Part shown: piece by piece, positions 55,833 through 64,000 of the stretch | Layout of the letters: each line of letters opens with the position of its first letter | How positions within the stretch are numbered: position 1 is the stretch's first letter | Origin: Phalacrocorax aristotelis | Taxonomy: Eukaryota > Chordata > Aves > Suliformes > Phalacrocoracidae | Direction: 5' to 3' | Assembly (NCBI RefSeq): GCF_949628215.1 | Contig: NC_134286.1 | Span: 7,840,485-7,904,484 of the forward strand | Length of the DNA stretch: 64,000 bases | Position numbers and translations under genes: made by a program | Notes under the pieces: model-generated | The model's input: only the letters and a program-made list of their open reading frames with translations | Databases searched by the model: none | What the model was told of the DNA's origin: nothing

Positions 55833-55838
55833 TTTACT
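55833..55838 (-). other. XKRX: Possible XKRX poly(A) signal (AGTAAA)
   Basis: No AATAAA or ATTAAA is seen on the minus strand in the first ~400 bp after the stop codon. AGTAAA, a known weaker variant, lies 362 bp downstream. The true site could be further left. Confidence 0.35.
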
Positions 55839-56199
55839 GCTTAAAACAGTCCTGCCATCACCTGTGGCCCCAAGGTCACTGTATGTACTGCAGTGGGTGG
55901 TCAAGGGTGTCGGGGCACCCCAGGGGCTGTGCACCACATGGCAGCCAGCTTGCAGCAGCAGGTGGTTTCGGCACCCCATAAATCCTTTGTGTCCGCACGT
56001 GCGGTCCTGGGCAGGCGGGCGCACTCCTGTCCCCCTGCCACCGCGGGGACGCACTGAGACCCGCTGTCACTGCAGGGCCCGGGAGCACCTGCCTCTGGCA
56101 CAGCTTGTGCCATGAGCCCCCCTCCGACCTCCAGCACAGCCCGGCATTGCCCATCCCCATGTCCGCAGCCAGCTGGAAGAGCCAGGTGCTGGCTGTGCC

Positions 56200-61149
<4,950 letters not shown>

Positions 61150-61499
61150 CCCGGCCCCGGCCCGGCCCGGCCCGGCCCGCTCAGCCCCGCCGCGGCGCCA
61201 TCCCGGGCTGCAGCGGAGAGAAGAGCCGGGCTGCGGGGCGGGGCGGGGCGGGGCGGCCCCGCCGCTGGGAGCCCCGACGGGCAGCCCTGGCCCGGCCCCG
61301 CCGCGCCGAGGCGAGCCCTGCCGTGCCGAGCCTTGCCGAGCCGTGCCCCGGCGGGGCCGCACCGGCAGGGCTCCGGGACCGCCCCGACGGGTACAGGGGG
61401 CGGGACACCCCGACGGGCCCCGAGCCTCGGCACCGGGGTTCCCCGGCCAGCCAGCCCCGCCGTGCCTGCCACCCCTTGCACCGGGACCCCCCCCCCCCT

Positions 61500-64000
61500 T
61501 CGCCCGCCGCCGCTGCTGTGCCCAGGCGTGGAGTCCCCTGCCCCAGGACACCCCCCACCTGCACCCCTGCCCCAACAACCCCATCTTTCCCCAGCATCCT
61601 CCATCCCAGGACTCCCCATCTCTGCAGGGATCCCATGCCTCAGGACACCCCCAACATGGCTAGGACCCACACTCCAGAATCCCCCTGCTAGCCCAAGACC
61701 CCATTGCAGTGCCCACCCCGGACCCCACATTGCCCCAGCCGTAGCCCTGCCAGACCCACGCTACAGCCTGGATGTCCTCTGGGGTCCTCCTTAGCACCCT
61801 TCTGCAGAGTCCTGGCACAGCTGGGCCCTGGCAGCTACAAGCACCCTGAGGTGCAGCAACACGGGGGGGGTCCCCTGGAGGAAGGTGTCAGGCAGCCCCA
61901 GAAACAATGGGGTCCCACCATGGAGGCAGGGATGCCAGTGCAGGTGCCAGCCCTGCCCACAGCCAGGCCTGTGGCTTTTACCAGCCATCTGCCTGCACCC
62001 ACCACAGCCCCAGCTCCAGGGGCTGACCCAGATCTCCAGCCCCAGGGAAGGGTGCATGGGGCTGGGCCAGAGCGCCCACCAGCCCGTGGCCCTGCGCTTT
62101 GTGGGGCAGCATGTGGGAGGAAGGGTGTTGCCAGGGCAGGGAGCATTCTGGTATCTCGCAAGCCGAGTTGCAGCATAGGCACCCCAGGCGGCTGGTGGGT
62201 ATGTGCAGGGCTGGCCTCAGGATTTGGGTGGGATATTACAGGAGAGATGTGGCTCCTGCGTCCTGGATGCTCCCACACTTGGGTAAGAGGTAGTGAAGAC
62301 CACTTTAGCCTACAGCTGAGCAACAGGGTGCTTTACCCATCTCCTTCAAGTACCCACCTTCAAGGTGATGGGGTATATGGGCTTGCTGACAGAGCCAGAC
62401 CTCACATTGCTGAGCCTGCTGCTCAGCCCCACGTCCCCTCCTGTCCATCCCACCTGTGGTCCAGGCCTAGGCAGGCCAGCTCAGCTCCACACCTCGGTCA
62501 CCAGCACGGTGGTGGGAGCACAAGGCTGGCTGTGCTGCTCCCCACATCGCTGGCCGTGGGGGTCCCTGCTCTGCCTGGCATGCACGGTGGTCCCCAGCAC
62601 CAGCCCTGCCTGCCTTTCCCCTCCAGGCAGCGGTGTGAGCGCAGGCAGCTGCTGCCATGGCAAGCTGTCTCACCCAAGCACATGCGCTGCCTGCCAGATT
62701 ACTCAGTCCAGCCTGGGCACACGCTGGCTGGCTGGGAGAGATGGGACAAGGCAAGGAGTGTTTCAGGTCAGCCAATTTTCCCTGATTTAGGCAGACTGGG
62801 AAGTTTTAGGTAACTTTTAAAAGGCACTTGGTGTTCGTTGCTTGGCAGCCAGGCCAGCTCGCAAGGTGCCCACGCTAATGGCAGGGACACTGTGTCCATC
62901 ACTTGCCTGGCCCTGTGCAAGCCAAAAGCATGAAACCCCCCCAAACCCCACTTTCCCCCATTTTACTGGGCTGGAAGCATTACCAGAGCTATCAGGCTTA
63001 TCAGTGGCAGGGCTGGGAATAAAAGCGCCTGAGACCTTGGAGGCTGCATCTCCCCTGACGGCAGCTCCTGCACAGAAGCAATCCCGGTCTCTGCAGCTGC
63101 TCAGCGCTTTTCATTCCAATGCTAAACAGCTGCTTCGGGAAACCACAAACACCATGAGCTCACAGGAACTGGCCTGACCGGCAGGGATGGGAGACCTACG
63201 TGTGACCACTCAGCTCTGGTATGATAGTTAAATATTTTCAAGCTGTTTTTGGAAAACAGCCTCTCCAGAGAAACCCCAGCAGGTCAGAGGGGAAAGGGAA
63301 CAGTGTCCAAGCGAAGAAGCCTGCCCACTAGCCGGGTGGCTCCTGCGGGGTGGGAGCTGTGCACGGGCAACGGCTGTGCCGGCCCCAGCACGCAGCCCGG
63401 CTGGGCACTCAGCCGGTGACAGAGCATCGTGCGGCGCTGCCAACGGCGCCCACACCTCTGTATTAGCAGCAAGAGCAACATGCAATTTATACCGTTTATG
63501 CAACTTCCATTTATCCAAATTAAAAGCATCCCCCAGGAGTCTGGCAGGTCACCAAGCCCTCGGATGAGCAGTGCCTGGGCTCCGACTCATCATATTTTTA
63601 ATTTCATCTTCCCCTGCTTCATGATGAAATACTTAAGAGCAATTGTTTAAGCAGTCAAGAATTCCAGTCCTGCATCCCGGAGCCCCAGCAGTTGTCAGGG
63701 GAATGAAGGGACAAAGCCACCCAGAGCTTGTCACACCAGTTATTAACCCATTTTCTGACCCAGGCACGGAGACCCAAAGCATTTCTGACCCAAACAGTAG
63801 GCTTTTTTCTGGTTCATGCAGTGAGTCACCCCTCAAGCCTAACCCTACCTGTCCCCAGCTCAGCACTGTAAACAGCAGACCATAAAAGTGATCTGTGTCA
63901 CAGATAGCATCAGCGAGCCATCCTGCCCCCGCTGCCTCCGCCACTCCCTGTACCTGCCGGCTCATCACCTGTGCCTCTGCCTGCAAGCGCAGCAGGAGCA
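61500..64000. other. Intergenic region upstream of XKRX
   Basis: I see no exon matching the next gene expected from mammalian order (ARL13A or TRMT2B), no CR1 tail and no tandem array. GC content falls toward the right end, and the AT-richer stretches (about 62760-62840, 63200-63260, 63460-63660) could be regulatory. Confidence 0.55.

Noticed and set aside
61704-62813. A 369-codon plus-strand open frame upstream of XKRX
   Set aside because: Its composition is typical of GC-rich non-coding DNA and shows no family signature or conserved motif.

Overview
The window is vertebrate nuclear DNA and almost certainly from a bird. It is GC-rich, its introns are short, and its interspersed repeats are CR1 retrotransposon 3' ends carrying the avian-type octamer-like tail. 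I read eight protein-coding genes by matching exons to vertebrate protein families recalled from memory and by requiring GT-AG borders and continuous reading phase. The order is TNMD (+), TSPAN6 (-), SRPX2 (+), SYTL4 (-), TRMT12/TYW2 (-), CSTF2 (+), NOX1 (-), XKRX (-). Apart from TRMT12 this is the human Xq22.1 gene order. That block lies on chromosome 4A in most birds and on the short arm of chromosome 4 in chicken, so this is probably 4A-derived DNA. The species cannot be fixed from sequence alone.

Layout: 1-3373 is intergenic and partly AT-rich, the kind of sequence that often holds conserved non-coding elements. TNMD follows (3374-12186, 7 exons) and faces TSPAN6 tail to tail (16031-20446, 7 coding exons). 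TSPAN6 and SRPX2 (21834-26368, 10 exons) are divergent across a CpG-rich spacer. SRPX2 and SYTL4 (28549-35583, 16 coding exons) converge around a CR1 copy. TRMT12 (37985-40559, 7 coding exons) is head to head with CSTF2 (41422-48780, 13 constitutive exons plus two optional ones) across a CpG-rich, G-rich minisatellite spacer. CSTF2 and NOX1 (50103-54639, 13 exons) converge with poly(A) signals about 0.57 kb apart. XKRX (56200-61149, 3 exons) is upstream of NOX1 on the same strand. The last 2.8 kb is intergenic and I recognise no gene in it.

The genes are a conserved linkage group rather than one pathway. They cover a tendon membrane glycoprotein, a tetraspanin, a secreted sushi protein, a Rab27 effector, a wybutosine-tRNA enzyme, the RNA-binding subunit of the cleavage stimulation factor, a superoxide-generating NADPH oxidase and an XK-family membrane protein. 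Every coding sequence is open and complete; I saw no frameshift or premature stop in any of them.

The most interesting observations are two. An intron-containing TRMT12 sits between SYTL4 and CSTF2, whereas the human gene is a single-exon gene on another chromosome. CSTF2 also carries two in-phase optional exons matching the nervous-system form (beta-CstF-64). I found no evidence of a wholly unknown system.
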